64,000 nucleotides of DNA from Rhizobium sp. TH135 (GCF_002855515.1 NZ_PKRP01000007.1:186001-250000); one strand, 5' to 3'. Positions 7,803 to 18,076 are shown, counted from the stretch's first letter. The notes: generated by a model from the sequence alone, not told the origin. A program made the numbers and translations.

Positions 7803-10486
7803 TTGATCTGGTCCCTCTCTTCACTTCCGGGAAACCGCATGACGATTCGCGTTCCCCGCTTCTTCAGTGCCGGACTTTCCGCATGGATCTTGCCGCCCAT
7901 GGCCTCGACGAAGCCGCGGGCGATGGAAAGGCCAAGCCCGGTTCCGGGTGCCCGCCCATCCGGCTTTCCCCTGCGATAGAATTTTTCGAAGATGCGGTCC
8001 AGATCTTCAGCCGGAATGCCCTTGCCGAGATCGGTGACGGAGATCAGCACATCCTTGCCATTGCGACGGGCATAGACATTGATCGGCTCGTCGCCGCCAT
8101 ATTTCACCGCATTGTCGAGAAGGTTGAACAGCACCTGGCCGATCAGCACGCTGTCGCCCCGGACCAGCGGCAGGTCGGCGGCAATACCGGTTTCGACGAT
8201 CCGCCCCGGTGCGTATTTGCGGGTGCGCTCGACGGCGGACTGCACGACGTCGGCGACATCCACCCAATCCTGTTTCGGCTTCAGCGTGCCCGCCTCGATG
8301 CGGGTCATGTCGAGCAGATTGGCGACGAAGCGGCTCATGCGACCGCTCTCCTCTTCGATCGATTGCAGGAGATCGTCGCGGTTCTCGGGCGTCATCCGCT
8401 CGCCGAGCTGGCGGAGGCCGGTGACGGCACCGGTGATCGTTGCCAGTGGCGTGCGCAGGTCATGGGAAATGGAGGAGAGCAGCGCTTCCCGATAACGCTC
8501 GCCCTCCAGCCTCGCGGCCTGTTCCACGGTTTCGTCGGCGAGGCGTGCCCGATCGAGCGCGATGGCCGTCTGATCGAGGATGGCGGTCAGCGCACGCTCG
8601 GCATTGAGGTCGAGCCGCTCGCCCGTGTGCTCGATGCCGCAGACACCGACAATGCCATGGGGACCCAGCAGCGGGCGGAACTCGAAACGGCTGTTCGGCA
8701 GCGTGCCCGTGCCATGGCCGGCCGGCTCGCGCTTGTAATGGGTCCAGCGGGCGGCAGTCATGTCCGTCACGTCGAGTTCCGTATCCGGCGGCCATGCTGC
8801 GGCCACACCGAGATCGCCCTTGCGGGGCACAAGCAGCACGACCTTGCGCTTCAGGCTCGCCTGGAGTTGCGAAACGGCGAGCCAGATCGCGTGGTCGCCT
8901 TTTCCCGTGCTCGCGAGCTTTCGGGAGAAATCATAGAGCGATTGCAACGCCGTCGCGCGGATCCGAGCGACCTCTGCCTGTTCGCGAATGCGCGAGGCCA
9001 GACCGCCGGCAACGATGGCCACGGCCAGAAAGACGAAGAGCGCGAAGACCTCGTGCGGCGCCGCAATGGTGAAGGTGTGGCGGGGATTGATGAAGAAGAA
9101 ATTGTAGGAGAGCGCCGAGAGAAGTGCGGCCAGGAATGCCGAAGCGTAACCGCCGACCACCGAGGCTCCGAGGACCGCGAGCAGAAAGAGCAGCGAGATG
9201 TTCGGCAGCTCGACGAAGACGTCGATGCCCTTGCCCAGGACCGTCGTTAGGGCGACAAAGCCGAGAGCCGAGATGGCCGACTGTCTAAGCGCCGTGGCTC
9301 CTGGCAGGCGTAGCGATGGGCGTGTGCGCTCGGCGGCGGTGCCATCAGGTGTCACGATATAAACGCCAAGGCCCGATGCCCTGCCCGCCAGAGCATCCGG
9401 CAGCGAACGGCTGACCAGCTTCTGCAAGCGGCTGCGCTTGCGCGTGCCGATGACGATCTGGGTGGCGTGTTCCCGGCGGGCGAGCTTGAGGATCTCTTCG
9501 ACGAAATCATTGCCGATGATGCGACGGGTTTCGGCACCTAGTTGTTCGGCAAGGCGAAACAACGTCTCGATCCGTTGCAGCCGCTCCGGCGTCTCGACTT
9601 CCCGATCGGCCCGCTCAATGGAGACGACCAGCCAGGGCGCGTTGAGACCAGAGGCCAGCCGGCTCGCCACCCGCACCACCTTTTCCGACAGGGCATCCGA
9701 GCCGACACAGACGAGGAGGCGTTCGCCGGTGGCCCAGGGACCGTCGATGGCGTTCTGCTTCAAGTAGTCGACCATCTGGTCGTCGACGCGGTCCGCCGTG
9801 CGGCGAAGCGCCAGTTCGCGGAGCGCCGTCAGATTGCCGAGACGGAAGAAGCGATCAACAGCGCGGTTGGCGCTCTCGGGCAGATAAACCTTGCCATCCT
9901 TCAGCCGCTCGATGAGTTCGGATGGAGCGAGATCGACGAGCAGAACGTCGTCGGCGCGTTTGAGCACAACATCTGGCACGCGCTCGCGGACCGTGACGCC
10001 GGTGATCTGGGCAACGAGATCGGCGAGGCTTTCAAGGTGCTGGATGTTGAGCGCCGTCCAGACATCGATCCCCGCAGAAATCAGCTCCTCGATGTCCTGA
10101 TGCCGCTTCGGATGGCGGCTGTCCTCGGGGTTGGAATGGGCGAGTTCGTCGACGATGACGATGCGGGGGCGCCGTTCGAGCGCTGAATCGAGGTCGAACT
10201 CTTCGAGCATCCTGCCGCGATGTGCCACCCGGCGTCGCGGCAGGATCTCAAGACCCTCGAGCAGCGCTGCGGTCTCGCTCCGCCCATGGGTCTCGACCAG
10301 CCCGACGACCAGATCCACGCCGTCGGCCTTTAGGCGTCTGGCGCGCGACAGCATCGCATAGGTCTTGCCAACGCCGGGGGCGGCCCCCAGAAAAACGGTC
10401 AGCTTGCCCCGGCGGTCCTTATCCGCCAGGGCAAGCAATGCATCGGGATCGGGACGCCGGTCGTCCCTGCGGTCGTCGTCCGCCAT
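7799..10486 (-). CDS. kdpD: Sensor histidine kinase KdpD
   Basis: Membrane sensor kinase, 895 aa from ATG 10486 (a TTG lies one codon upstream). The N-terminal KdpD domain carries Walker A-like GAAPGVGKTYAM near residue 30 and a Usp-like domain follows (~245-365). Four closely spaced helices lie around 400-500, then a GAF-like region (~520-650), the HisKA box with phospho-histidine in SISHDLRTPLATITG, and an HATPase domain with N box FNLLDNAVKYGG and GTGLGLSIARGF. It overlaps kdpE by 4 bp. All catalytic motifs look intact. Confidence 0.95.
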   Translation of the reverse strand: MADDDRRDDRRPDPDALLALADKDRRGKLTVFLGAAPGVGKTYAMLSRARRLKADGVDLVVGLVETHGRSETAALLEGLEILPRRRVAHRGRMLEEFDLDSALERRPRIVIVDELAHSNPEDSRHPKRHQDIEELISAGIDVWTALNIQHLESLADLVAQITGVTVRERVPDVVLKRADDVLLVDLAPSELIERLKDGKVYLPESANRAVDRFFRLGNLTALRELALRRTADRVDDQMVDYLKQNAIDGPWATGERLLVCVGSDALSEKVVRVASRLASGLNAPWLVVSIERADREVETPERLQRIETLFRLAEQLGAETRRIIGNDFVEEILKLARREHATQIVIGTRKRSRLQKLVSRSLPDALAGRASGLGVYIVTPDGTAAERTRPSLRLPGATALRQSAISALGFVALTTVLGKGIDVFVELPNISLLFLLAVLGASVVGGYASAFLAALLSALSYNFFFINPRHTFTIAAPHEVFALFVFLAVAIVAGGLASRIREQAEVARIRATALQSLYDFSRKLASTGKGDHAIWLAVSQLQASLKRKVVLLVPRKGDLGVAAAWPPDTELDVTDMTAARWTHYKREPAGHGTGTLPNSRFEFRPLLGPHGIVGVCGIEHTGERLDLNAERALTAILDQTAIALDRARLADETVEQAARLEGERYREALLSSISHDLRTPLATITGAVTGLRQLGERMTPENRDDLLQSIEEESGRMSRFVANLLDMTRIEAGTLKPKQDWVDVADVVQSAVERTRKYAPGRIVETGIAADLPLVRGDSVLIGQVLFNLLDNAVKYGGDEPINVYARRNGKDVLISVTDLGKGIPAEDLDRIFEKFYRRGKPDGRAPGTGLGLSIARGFVEAMGGKIHAESPALKKRGTRIVMRFPGSEERDQIK

Positions 10487-10493
10487 CAAGTTC

Positions 10494-11063
10494 TCATCTG
10501 TTCATGGCATCGAGCGCCAAGTTGAGTTCTAGCACATTGACCCTTGCTTGACCGATAATGCCGAAGTCGGGTTTTTCGATCGTCTGCTCGACGAGCGTTG
10601 CAACGGCTGCCGGTTGGAGCCCCCTCGCCTGCGCAACGCGCATCACCTGCGCTTCGGCAAATACGGGCGAAATATGTGGGTCGAGGCCGGAGCCGGAGGT
10701 GGTGACGGCATCTGCCGGCACCGGTTGTGCGATGCCGGTTGCAGCCAGCCGCTCGACATCGGCGGTGACACGATCCTTCAGCTTGACCGAGGTCGTGCCG
10801 AGGTTGGAGCCGGATGAGGCCGCCGCATTATAAGCATCCGGACCCGTCGCCGAGGGGCGTGGCCAGAAGTATCGGTCCGAAGTGAAGGTCTGGCCGATCA
10901 GGGCGGAGCCGATGATCTGGCCGTCGCGTTCGATGAGGCTGCCATTGGCCTTTGCGGGCATCACAGCTTGGGCAATGCCGTTGATTGCCAGCGGATAGGC
11001 GAGACCGGTAAGCGCGGTCATGGCGATGACGAGGGTGAGTGCGGGTCTGAGATGGTTGAGCAT
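10494..11063 (-). CDS. kdpC: Potassium-transporting ATPase subunit KdpC
   Basis: 189-aa single-helix subunit of the KdpFABC K+ pump. One N-terminal membrane segment (about 8-30) is followed by the periplasmic domain with the conserved RYFWPRPSATGPDAYNAAASSGSN region, here at about residues 63-87. It sits between kdpB and kdpD in normal order, with kdpD starting 7 bp after its stop and kdpB ending 2 bp before its start. Confidence 0.96.
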   Translation of the reverse strand: MLNHLRPALTLVIAMTALTGLAYPLAINGIAQAVMPAKANGSLIERDGQIIGSALIGQTFTSDRYFWPRPSATGPDAYNAAASSGSNLGTTSVKLKDRVTADVERLAATGIAQPVPADAVTTSGSGLDPHISPVFAEAQVMRVAQARGLQPAAVATLVEQTIEKPDFGIIGQARVNVLELNLALDAMNR

Positions 11064-11065
11064 GA

Positions 11066-13102
11066 TTACACCAGATGAAGGGCGCTGACGGCGATGTCGA
11101 TGACCTTGATCCCGGCGAAGGGAAGGATCAGGCCGCCGACGCCGTAGACCAGAAGGTTGCGACGCAGCAGTGCGGCAGCACCGGAGGGACGGTAGGCCAC
11201 ACCTTTCAAAGCGAGCGGGATGAGCGCCACGATGATAAGCGCATTGAAGATAACGGCAGACAGGATGGCCGAATGCGGTGACGTCAGTCCCATGATGTTG
11301 AGCGCTTCGAGCGCCGGATAGGTCGCCACGAACAGCGCCGGGATGATGGCGAAGTATTTGGCGACGTCATTGGCGATCGAAAATGTCGTCAGCGATCCGC
11401 GCGTCATCAGGAGCTGCTTGCCGATCTCGACGATCTCGATGAGCTTTGTCGGGCTGGAATCGAGGTCGACCATGTTGGCGGCCTCGCGGGCGGCCTGGGT
11501 GCCGGTCTGCATGGCAACGCCGACATCGGCCTGGGCAAGCGCCGGGGCATCGTTGGTGCCGTCGCCGCACATGGCGATCAGGCGGCCGCCCTGCTGCTCG
11601 CGGCGGATATAGGCGAGTTTGTCCTCGGGCGTGGCCTGAGCGAGGAAGTCGTCGACGCCGGCTTCCGAGGCGATGGCGGCGGCCGTCACAGGGTTGTCGC
11701 CGGTGACCATGACGGTGCGGATGCCCATAGCGCGCAGTGCCGCAAAGCGTTCCTTGATGCCGGGTTTGACGACGTCCTTGAGGTGGATGACGCCGAGCAG
11801 GCGGTCTCCATCGGCAACGCCGAGCGGCGTGCCACCCGTGCGGGCAACCTGATCGACGGCGCGGCGGAATTCGTCCGGCGCATCCTGATCCGTGAGACCG
11901 GCGAACTTCAGCACCGCGTCGACTGCCCCCTTGCGTAGACGGCGTTGACCGATGTCGACACCGGAGAGGCGGGTTTCGGCGGTAAAGCCGATGACGGCAT
12001 CGAATTCGGCCTTCGGCATGGGTACACCGAATGCGCCTGTCGCCAGTGCCACGACGGAGCGTCCCTCGGGCGTTTCGTCGGAGAGCGAGGCGATGAGGGC
12101 GGCCTCTGCCAGTTCCGTCGGTGTGACACCCGGAGCGGCGAGAAAGTCGCTCGCCATGCGGTTGCCGAAGGTGATCGTGCCCGTCTTGTCGAGAAGCAAA
12201 GTGTCCACGTCGCCGGCAGCTTCAACGGCACGGCCGGAGGTGGCGATCACGTTGAAGCGCACCAGGCGGTCCATTCCGGCGATGCCGATAGCCGAGAGCA
12301 GACCGCCGATCGTGGTCGGGATCAGCGTGACGAGCAGGGCTGCCAGAACGGTGACAGAGAGCACCGTGCCGGAATAGCCGGCAAGGCCCCAGATCGCGAC
12401 ACAGACGAACAGGAAGATCAGCGTCAGGCCTGAAAGCAGGATCGACAGGGCGATCTCGTTCGGCGTCTTCTGGCGCTGGGCGCCCTCGATCAGCGCGATC
12501 ATGCGATCCACGAAGGAAGAGCCGGGCTGGACGGTGATCTTGATCTTGATCTCGTCCGAAAGCACCTGCGTGCCGCCTGTTACCGCCGAACGGTCACCAC
12601 CGGATTCGCGGATGACGGGGGCGGATTCGCCGGTGATGGCGCTTTCGTTGACCGAGGCGACACCCTCGATGACTTCGCCATCACCCGGGATCAGTTCGCC
12701 GGCCGCGACGAGAACGATGTCGCCGACCTTGAGGCTGGAGGCCGGGATGGTTTCTGTCTTGCCGTTGGCTCCAAGCCTACGGGCAACGAGTTCGGACTTG
12801 GTCTTCTTCAGGCTGTCGGCCTGGGCGCGGCCACGGCCCTCGGCCACGGCTTCGGCGAAGGTGGCGAAGAGCACGGTGAACCAGAGCCAGGCGGCGATCT
12901 GCCCGGAGAAGCTGGCCTCGCCCGGATTGGAGGCGAGGTCGCGGATGAAGAGGATCGTCACGACAACGGCGACGATCTCGGTCACGAAGATGACCGGGTT
13001 GCGCAGGAGCTTGCGTGGATCAAGCTTGACGAACGCATCGCGGATCGCCAGAAACAGGATCGAGGGGTCGAGAAGACCGGGAGCTTTGTGGTCTTTTGAC
13101 AT
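11066..13102 (-). CDS. kdpB: Potassium-transporting P-type ATPase subunit KdpB
   Basis: 678-aa catalytic subunit, which hydrolyses ATP to drive K+ import. The phosphorylation motif is [14 protein letters not shown], the actuator loop is TGES ([10 protein letters not shown]), and the hinge motif is [16 protein letters not shown]. Membrane helices lie at ~36-60, 65-90, 220-280 and the C-terminal third. Length and order are canonical, and it begins 9 bp after the kdpA stop. Nothing unusual seen. Confidence 0.97.
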   Translation of the reverse strand: MSKDHKAPGLLDPSILFLAIRDAFVKLDPRKLLRNPVIFVTEIVAVVVTILFIRDLASNPGEASFSGQIAAWLWFTVLFATFAEAVAEGRGRAQADSLKKTKSELVARRLGANGKTETIPASSLKVGDIVLVAAGELIPGDGEVIEGVASVNESAITGESAPVIRESGGDRSAVTGGTQVLSDEIKIKITVQPGSSFVDRMIALIEGAQRQKTPNEIALSILLSGLTLIFLFVCVAIWGLAGYSGTVLSVTVLAALLVTLIPTTIGGLLSAIGIAGMDRLVRFNVIATSGRAVEAAGDVDTLLLDKTGTITFGNRMASDFLAAPGVTPTELAEAALIASLSDETPEGRSVVALATGAFGVPMPKAEFDAVIGFTAETRLSGVDIGQRRLRKGAVDAVLKFAGLTDQDAPDEFRRAVDQVARTGGTPLGVADGDRLLGVIHLKDVVKPGIKERFAALRAMGIRTVMVTGDNPVTAAAIASEAGVDDFLAQATPEDKLAYIRREQQGGRLIAMCGDGTNDAPALAQADVGVAMQTGTQAAREAANMVDLDSSPTKLIEIVEIGKQLLMTRGSLTTFSIANDVAKYFAIIPALFVATYPALEALNIMGLTSPHSAILSAVIFNALIIVALIPLALKGVAYRPSGAAALLRRNLLVYGVGGLILPFAGIKVIDIAVSALHLV

Positions 13103-13111
13103 GATGGTTCC

Positions 13112-14821
13112 TTAGAAGGTCTGGCCGGCGAGCATGGCGAAGTGTTCGACGATGGGGCCGAGCACCAATGCGGGCAGGAATTGCAGGCCGCCGAGAATGA
13201 GGATGATGCCGATTAGCAGGCCGACGAAGAGCGGGCCATCGGTCGGGAAAGTACCGGCAGAGGCAGGCGACTTCACCTTGGCGGCGAGCGATCCGGCAAT
13301 CGCCATGACCGGCACGACATAGGCGAAGCGGCCAAGCAGCATCGCGATGCCAAGCGTGGTGTTGTACCAGGGCGTATTGCCTGTGAGCCCGCCGAAGGCC
13401 GAGCCGTTGTTGCCGGCTGCAGACGTGTAGGCATAGAGGATCTCGGACAGTCCGTGCGGGCCGGATGTCCCGACGCTCGCCACTGCGAAGGGAAGCATGG
13501 CGGAGACCGAGGTGAAACCGAGGATGACCAGCGGCAGGATGAGCACGGCGAGCATGGCGAACTTCATCTCGCGTCCTTCGATCTTCTTGCCGAGGAATTC
13601 CGGCGTGCGCCCGACCATCAGGCCTGCGACGAACACGGACAGAATTGCAAAGACCAGCATGCCATAGAGACCCGAGCCGACACCGCCGGGCAGCACTTCG
13701 CCGAGTTGGATGAGGAACATCGGCACCAGACCACCAAGGCCCGTGAACGAGCCGTGCATGCCGTTGACACCGCCATTCGAGAGACCGGTGGTTACGGCGG
13801 CATAAAGTGCGGTCATGGCCTGGCCGAAGCGGACTTCCTTGCCTTCCATGTTGCCAAGTGCCGGATCGACACCGATCGCTGTCAGAATGGTGTTGCCCTG
13901 GGCTTCGGCCCAATAGGTGATGGCCACGCCAGCAATCAGCAGGACCGCCATGGCCGATATCAGCGCCCAGCCCTGCCTACGGTTTCCGACCATCTGGCCG
14001 AAGGTGTAGGCCATGGCGGCCGAGATCGACAGCATGGCGAAGATGTTGAGGTAGTTCGACCAAGCAGTCGGGTTCTCGAAGGGATGCGCGGCATTGACGT
14101 TGAAGAAGCCACCACCATTGGTGCCGAGCTGCTTGATCGCCTCCTGAGACGCGACGGGGCCGAGAGAGATCACCTGATTGGCGCCTTCCAGCGTGGTTGC
14201 CGTAACCGAGGCATCGAGCGTCTGGGGCAGGCCCATGGCGACGAAGGCGAGCGCTACGACGATGGCAAGCGGCAACAGCACGTAGAGGGTGGCCCTCGTC
14301 ATATCGACCCAGAAGTTGCCGAGCGTTGCGACCTTGGATCGGGCCAGCGCGCGGGTAATGGCAACGGCAAGGGCCATGCCGGTCGCGGCCGAGAGGAAGT
14401 TCTGCACGGTGAGGCCGGCCATCTGGGAGAAATGGCTCATCGTCGTCTCACCGGCGTAGTTCTGCCAGTTGGTGTTGGTGACGAAGGAAACTGCCGTGTT
14501 GAAGGCGAGATCCGAAGGCAGACCGGGGAACCCTTGAGGGTTCAGCGGCAGATAGGCCTGCAGCCGCAGCATCGTATAGAGCGCCAGGAAGCCGGCGAGC
14601 GAAAAGGCGAGCATGGCAAGCGTATAACCGAGCCAGCTCTGTTCCTTCTCAGGGTTGATGCCGCTCACCCGGTAGAGATCCCGCTCCACGCGGCCGAGCA
14701 CGGGAGACAAAAAGGTCCGCTCGCCGGAAAACACCCGCGCCATGTAAAGGCCGAGTGGTTTGATGACGAGGAGGACGGCGAGGAAGAGGAGGCTGATCTG
14801 CAGCCATCCGACAAGGGTCAT
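13112..14821 (-). CDS. kdpA: Potassium-transporting ATPase K+ channel subunit KdpA
   Basis: 569-aa channel-like subunit with about ten membrane segments and the repeated selectivity-filter loops of the superfamily of K+ transporters, including [43 protein letters not shown] and [19 protein letters not shown]. The start ATG 14821 follows a GGGAGCAG ribosome site and lies 14 bp after the kdpF stop. Full length, no anomalies. Confidence 0.97.
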   Translation of the reverse strand: MTLVGWLQISLLFLAVLLVIKPLGLYMARVFSGERTFLSPVLGRVERDLYRVSGINPEKEQSWLGYTLAMLAFSLAGFLALYTMLRLQAYLPLNPQGFPGLPSDLAFNTAVSFVTNTNWQNYAGETTMSHFSQMAGLTVQNFLSAATGMALAVAITRALARSKVATLGNFWVDMTRATLYVLLPLAIVVALAFVAMGLPQTLDASVTATTLEGANQVISLGPVASQEAIKQLGTNGGGFFNVNAAHPFENPTAWSNYLNIFAMLSISAAMAYTFGQMVGNRRQGWALISAMAVLLIAGVAITYWAEAQGNTILTAIGVDPALGNMEGKEVRFGQAMTALYAAVTTGLSNGGVNGMHGSFTGLGGLVPMFLIQLGEVLPGGVGSGLYGMLVFAILSVFVAGLMVGRTPEFLGKKIEGREMKFAMLAVLILPLVILGFTSVSAMLPFAVASVGTSGPHGLSEILYAYTSAAGNNGSAFGGLTGNTPWYNTTLGIAMLLGRFAYVVPVMAIAGSLAAKVKSPASAGTFPTDGPLFVGLLIGIILILGGLQFLPALVLGPIVEHFAMLAGQTF

Positions 14822-14835
14822 GGATCTGCTCCCGA

Positions 14836-14922
14836 TCAGAAACGCTCGGGACGCAGCAGCGTCACGACGAGATAGACGCCAAGGGCGATGGCGACGGCGA
14901 GGCCGAAAAGGGGTTCAAGCAT
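14836..14922 (-). CDS. kdpF: KdpF, small K+-ATPase subunit
   Basis: 28-aa peptide, [20 protein letters not shown] followed by TLLRPERF. One membrane helix and the C-terminal LLRPERF tail are the hallmark of KdpF, the small stabilising subunit of the Kdp pump. It lies directly upstream of kdpA on the same strand, as expected. It is below the size usually called by gene finders. Confidence 0.9.
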   Translation of the reverse strand: MLEPLFGLAVAIALGVYLVVTLLRPERF

Positions 14923-14933
14923 TTGCGGTGCCC

Positions 14934-15017
14934 TCACAGCCGGTCGAGCGCGCGGGCATAAAGGGCCAGCACGAGAAGCGTGCCGCCGCCAAGCGCGATA
15001 AAGATGAGGTCGGACAT
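14934..15017 (-). CDS. 27-aa leader membrane peptide upstream of kdpF
   Basis: A second tiny ORF, MSDLIFIALGGGTLLVLALY followed by ARALDRL, ends 11 bp before the kdpF start. It is one hydrophobic helix with a basic tail and has a GGAGACC ribosome site at normal distance. Comparable short ORFs precede kdpF or kdpA in other bacteria, but I cannot name a family with certainty. It could be a further pump subunit or a translated leader. Confidence 0.65.
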   Translation of the reverse strand: MSDLIFIALGGGTLLVLALYARALDRL

Positions 15018-15416
15018 CTCAGGGTCTCCTATTGATACAGGAGATGATTTACGCCCGGGCAGATCAGGCTTCGATTGGGAAGAGCTGAGAGGGGCGTAAA
15101 GAAAAGATAAGGATGCACCCGAAGGGGTGACTGGTGATGCAGCTCTGCTGGTGCTGAGCGAGCGGAACCTGTCTGCCTCGTTCGTTCGAGATGTCCCGAT
15201 GCCGCCACAGTACACCAACGGTCTTTGGCTACAAGGATCGCGGTGGTTGCCAACTGAGCGCGCAGCCGCACTATTCCCAGCCGGCTGGAATGAAGATGGA
15301 ACGTACAGTGGCAATCCTGCCTGTGCCGTCATCGGCTTTCAGCAACGTTCAGGTGTCTGTCAGCTTTGCACGGCAGTGCATCGGATCTTAGGATCCATGC
15401 ACGAAAGGAAGCGGGC
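15018..15416. promoter_or_regulatory. Divergent intergenic region kdp / eptA
   Basis: This 399-bp non-coding stretch must hold the kdp promoter (minus) and the eptA-like gene's promoter (plus). A perfect 12-bp palindrome CCAGCCGGCTGG lies at 15277-15288. No convincing sigma-70 boxes or KdpE site could be assigned by eye, and no small gene looks real. Confidence 0.5.
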
Positions 15417-17054
15417 TTGTCGAAGACGCTTTTGAAGTTCAGACCGCGCCTGCGCAGCGAATGGCTGAGCATACTCACCGCAGTCTATCTGCTGTTTTTC
15501 ATGAACGGGACTTTCTGGGGCAAGTCCTTCCACTATCTCCAGGGGCAAGGCTTCGCGCTCGTTGCGCTGGCGGTCGGTCTTTTGGCCGCCTTCGTTGCGC
15601 TGACCGTCACGGTTTCCGCCAAATACCTGATCAAGCCGGCCCTGATCCTCATGGTGATCACCAGCGTGGCGAGTGCGTGGTTCATGGATCGCTTCGGTGT
15701 GATCATCGACACCGAGATGATCCGCAACGCAGCTGAGACCAATGCAGCCGAGGCCGGCCACCTGATGACCGGTGCCTTCGTCCTTCATATAGGCCTCTTT
15801 GGTATCCTGCCCTCGCTGCTCATTGCCTGGGTCGAGGTCGTGCACCGTCCGATCCTCAAAAAACTCATGGTCAATCTGATGATCATCGCGCCGTCTTTGC
15901 TGATCTTTGCGGGTGCCGGCCTCTCGAACAGCGGCACATTCATCTTCAGCACCCGCGAACATCGGGACTGGATCCGGACGCTGAACCCGATCTTTCCCGT
16001 CGGAAGTGCGACCAGCTTCCTGATTGGACGATCGCGCGAGCAAGCGATCGTTCTCCAACCCATCGGCACCGATGCTATGGTGGCGGATGCCTTGCCGGCC
16101 GCCGGCCGCCGACCGCGCGTCACGATCATCGTGGTTGGCGAAACGGCGCGGGCGCAGAATTTCCAGCTCGGCGGTTACGAGCGCCCGACGAACCCTCAGC
16201 TTTCGAAGCGCGACATCACCTATTTCAGCGACACTTCAAGCTGCGGAACGGCGACGGCTGTCTCAGTGCCCTGCATGTTTTCCGTCTATGGTCGACGGGA
16301 CTACTCGCACGCCAAAGCCTTGGCGACGGAGGACCTGATGGATGTCCTCACCCATGCCGGCATCAAGACCGAATGGTGGGACAACAACACGGGCGACAAA
16401 CATGTCGCCGATCGGATCCAGAAGACCGATTTCTTCAAATCGAATGATCCGCGTTTCTGCCATGGCGGTGAGTGTCTGGACCAGATCCTGGTCGACGGCC
16501 TCGATGCCTGGCTGGACAAGGTCGATGGCGACGCCGTTCTGGTCCTCCACCAGCTCGGCAATCACGGCCCCGCCTACTATCTCCGCTATCCCGAGGAGTT
16601 CCGGAAATTCGTGCCTGATTGCCGCTCGGCAGACTTTGATGCCTGCACGCCGGAGACCATTAGGAACGCCTATGACAATGCCCTGCTCTATACCGATCAT
16701 ATCCTCTCCGAGGTGATCGACAAGCTGAGCGCCCATGCCAAAACGCTGGATACGGCGATGATCTACATGTCTGACCATGGCGAGTCGCTCGGGGAAAACG
16801 GCCTCTATCTGCACGGCGCGCCCTATATGTTTGCGCCGACAGAACAGACCCACGTTCCGTTTGTCCTCTGGACGTCACCCGACCTTCGCCAATCGACGGG
16901 CATCGACAAACCGTGCCTTACATCCAAGGCGGCTTCACCGCATTCGCACGACAATCTCTTCCACAGTGTGCTCGGCCTGATGCAGGTGAAGACTACGGTC
17001 TATGACCCCGCCCTCGACATCTTTGCAGCCTGCCGCAGCGGCGTATCGTCCTGA
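15417..17054 (+). CDS. Lipid A phosphoethanolamine transferase (EptA/MCR family)
   Basis: 545-aa inner-membrane enzyme that transfers phosphoethanolamine from phosphatidylethanolamine to lipid A or another envelope glycolipid. Five N-terminal helices (to about residue 170) precede a periplasmic alkaline-phosphatase-fold domain. Metal ligand Glu is in VGETARAQNF (E242); the nucleophile Thr is in SCGTATAVSVPCMF (T280); further ligands lie in MSDHGESLGENG and the EQTHVPF histidine. All match active EptA/MCR enzymes. I choose TTG 15417 (MSKTLLKF) because AGGAAG lies just upstream; an earlier in-frame TTG at 15366 has no such site. Positions of several cysteines fit the family's disulfides. Confidence 0.9.
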   Translation: MSKTLLKFRPRLRSEWLSILTAVYLLFFMNGTFWGKSFHYLQGQGFALVALAVGLLAAFVALTVTVSAKYLIKPALILMVITSVASAWFMDRFGVIIDTEMIRNAAETNAAEAGHLMTGAFVLHIGLFGILPSLLIAWVEVVHRPILKKLMVNLMIIAPSLLIFAGAGLSNSGTFIFSTREHRDWIRTLNPIFPVGSATSFLIGRSREQAIVLQPIGTDAMVADALPAAGRRPRVTIIVVGETARAQNFQLGGYERPTNPQLSKRDITYFSDTSSCGTATAVSVPCMFSVYGRRDYSHAKALATEDLMDVLTHAGIKTEWWDNNTGDKHVADRIQKTDFFKSNDPRFCHGGECLDQILVDGLDAWLDKVDGDAVLVLHQLGNHGPAYYLRYPEEFRKFVPDCRSADFDACTPETIRNAYDNALLYTDHILSEVIDKLSAHAKTLDTAMIYMSDHGESLGENGLYLHGAPYMFAPTEQTHVPFVLWTSPDLRQSTGIDKPCLTSKAASPHSHDNLFHSVLGLMQVKTTVYDPALDIFAACRSGVSS

Positions 17055-17109
17055 GAGGGGCACTTCGGAACTCGGTCTACCGAATGCATCAAGCCTACGC
17101 ACGACAGAC

Positions 17110-17140
17110 AAGGACGCCGCGGTTTGCGGCGTCCTTTGTT
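17110..17140. terminator. Bidirectional Rho-independent terminator
   Basis: An 11-bp perfect stem (AAGGACGCCGC at 17110-17120, GCGGCGTCCTT at 17126-17136) with loop GGTTT is followed by TGTTT. It separates the rightward eptA-like gene from the leftward cytochrome b561 gene and suits both. Confidence 0.9.
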
Positions 17141-17157
17141 TCGTTGGGGCTTCTCTT

Positions 17158-17697
17158 TTAGAGGATATCGCCGCCATCCGGTGCGCGTTTGCGCCCGGTG
17201 AACATAGCAAGCGCCAGGTTCTCATGATGCCGGAGGCTGGCATGAATGACGCCCACCACATGGATGGCGATGGCCACCAGCAGCAATTGAGCGAGCGCTT
17301 CATGCGTCTCCTCGACCCATTCAATGCCCCAATAGGCATCCGTCGTCTGCATCCAGCCGGTGAGCGCGATACCACCGACCATCGCAAGCAACACGACCAC
17401 CATGGCGGCCCCGAGCGGGTTGTGGCCGAGATAGCGGGGCTCCTTGTGGCGAAGCATGTCGCCGGCATAGGTGAGCGTGCGCTTCGGCGAACGGATGAAC
17501 TGGCTGAAACGGGCATAACGCGTCCCGGCTATGCCGAGAACGAGCCGCAGGCCAATCAGGCCGGCGGCTGCATAGCCTGCCACCTCGTGCAGGCTCTGCA
17601 ACTCGTCCGCCGTCAACCAGCACAAGGCGACACTGCCCACGAGGCTCCAGTGAAAGAGCCTGACCGGACGATCCCAGACCTTGACTGTCGACGTCAT
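17158..17697 (-). CDS. Cytochrome b561 family protein
   Basis: 179-aa di-haem cytochrome b561 with four membrane helices. The haem-ligand histidines are in RLFHWSLVG (near residue 15), LQSLHEVAGY, VEETHEALAQ and IHVVGVIHASLRHH. It probably moves electrons across the inner membrane to or from quinones. It is the second gene of a PepSY-cytochrome pair lying 3 bp after the PepSY stop and divergent from a two-component system, a common rhizobial arrangement in which the regulator controls the pair. Confidence 0.92.
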   Translation of the reverse strand: MTSTVKVWDRPVRLFHWSLVGSVALCWLTADELQSLHEVAGYAAAGLIGLRLVLGIAGTRYARFSQFIRSPKRTLTYAGDMLRHKEPRYLGHNPLGAAMVVVLLAMVGGIALTGWMQTTDAYWGIEWVEETHEALAQLLLVAIAIHVVGVIHASLRHHENLALAMFTGRKRAPDGGDIL

Positions 17698-17700
17698 CGA

Positions 17701-17967
17701 TCAGTCCTCGATCTTCATGTCGACCGACTGCAGGGTCTGCGGGTCGAAATAGGCTTCGACCTTCTTGCCTTCGGCATTGATGGCATAGGCTTCATAACAG
17801 CCGTCTTCGGTCTTGATCGAGCGGACCTTCCAGCCTTCGCCTTCAAGCTTGTTCTGCAGCGCCTCGCGCGGCTTCCAGTCGGCCATGGCGACATTGCATT
17901 TTTCGGAAGCAAGTGCGGAGCCGCCAAAGGCAGCTGCGAGGCCGAGAGCGATGATGATCTTCTGCAT
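17701..17967 (-). CDS. PepSY-domain periplasmic protein
   Basis: 88-aa secreted protein. The start at ATG 17967 (MQKIIIALGLAAAFGGSALA) gives a clean signal peptide cleaved after ALA, with AAGGAAAGGA upstream; the longer frame to 18030 does not. The mature part is a single PepSY domain (WKPREALQNKLEGEGWKVRS, then EAYAINAEGKKVEAYFDPQT). These domains bind ligands or inhibit periplasmic partners, and here the partner is probably the co-encoded cytochrome b561 or the divergent sensor kinase. Confidence 0.88.
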   Translation of the reverse strand: MQKIIIALGLAAAFGGSALASEKCNVAMADWKPREALQNKLEGEGWKVRSIKTEDGCYEAYAINAEGKKVEAYFDPQTLQSVDMKIED

Positions 17968-18019
17968 GGACTGTGTTCCTTTCCTTGTGTTGGACACGAG
18001 GGGAGGATCGACCCGCAAG

Positions 18020-18076
18020 CTGACAGCCACCTGAAGAGCGAGTTCAGACCTTGCGGGCGGTTCAGCGGGCTGTCAG
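18020..18076. promoter_or_regulatory. Inverted repeats in divergent PepSY / response-regulator promoter
   Basis: CTGACAGCC at 18020-18028 is repeated inverted as GGCTGTCAG at 18068-18076. A smaller dyad CTGAA-N7-TTCAG lies inside at 18031-18047, and a second GTTCAG follows near 18060. The position between divergently transcribed genes fits an operator for the adjacent response regulator; this is inferred. Confidence 0.45.

Noticed and set aside
13454-14875. 473-codon plus-strand open frame
   Set aside because: Antisense to kdpA/kdpF; low-complexity His/Arg/Gly/Asp-rich translation without any motif. A similar 455-codon frame opposite kdpD (7883-9250) is rejected for the same reason.
15127-15435. 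102-codon plus-strand ORF between kdp and the eptA-like gene
   Set aside because: No ribosome site or motif, and it overlaps the divergent promoter region and the start of the real transferase gene in another frame.
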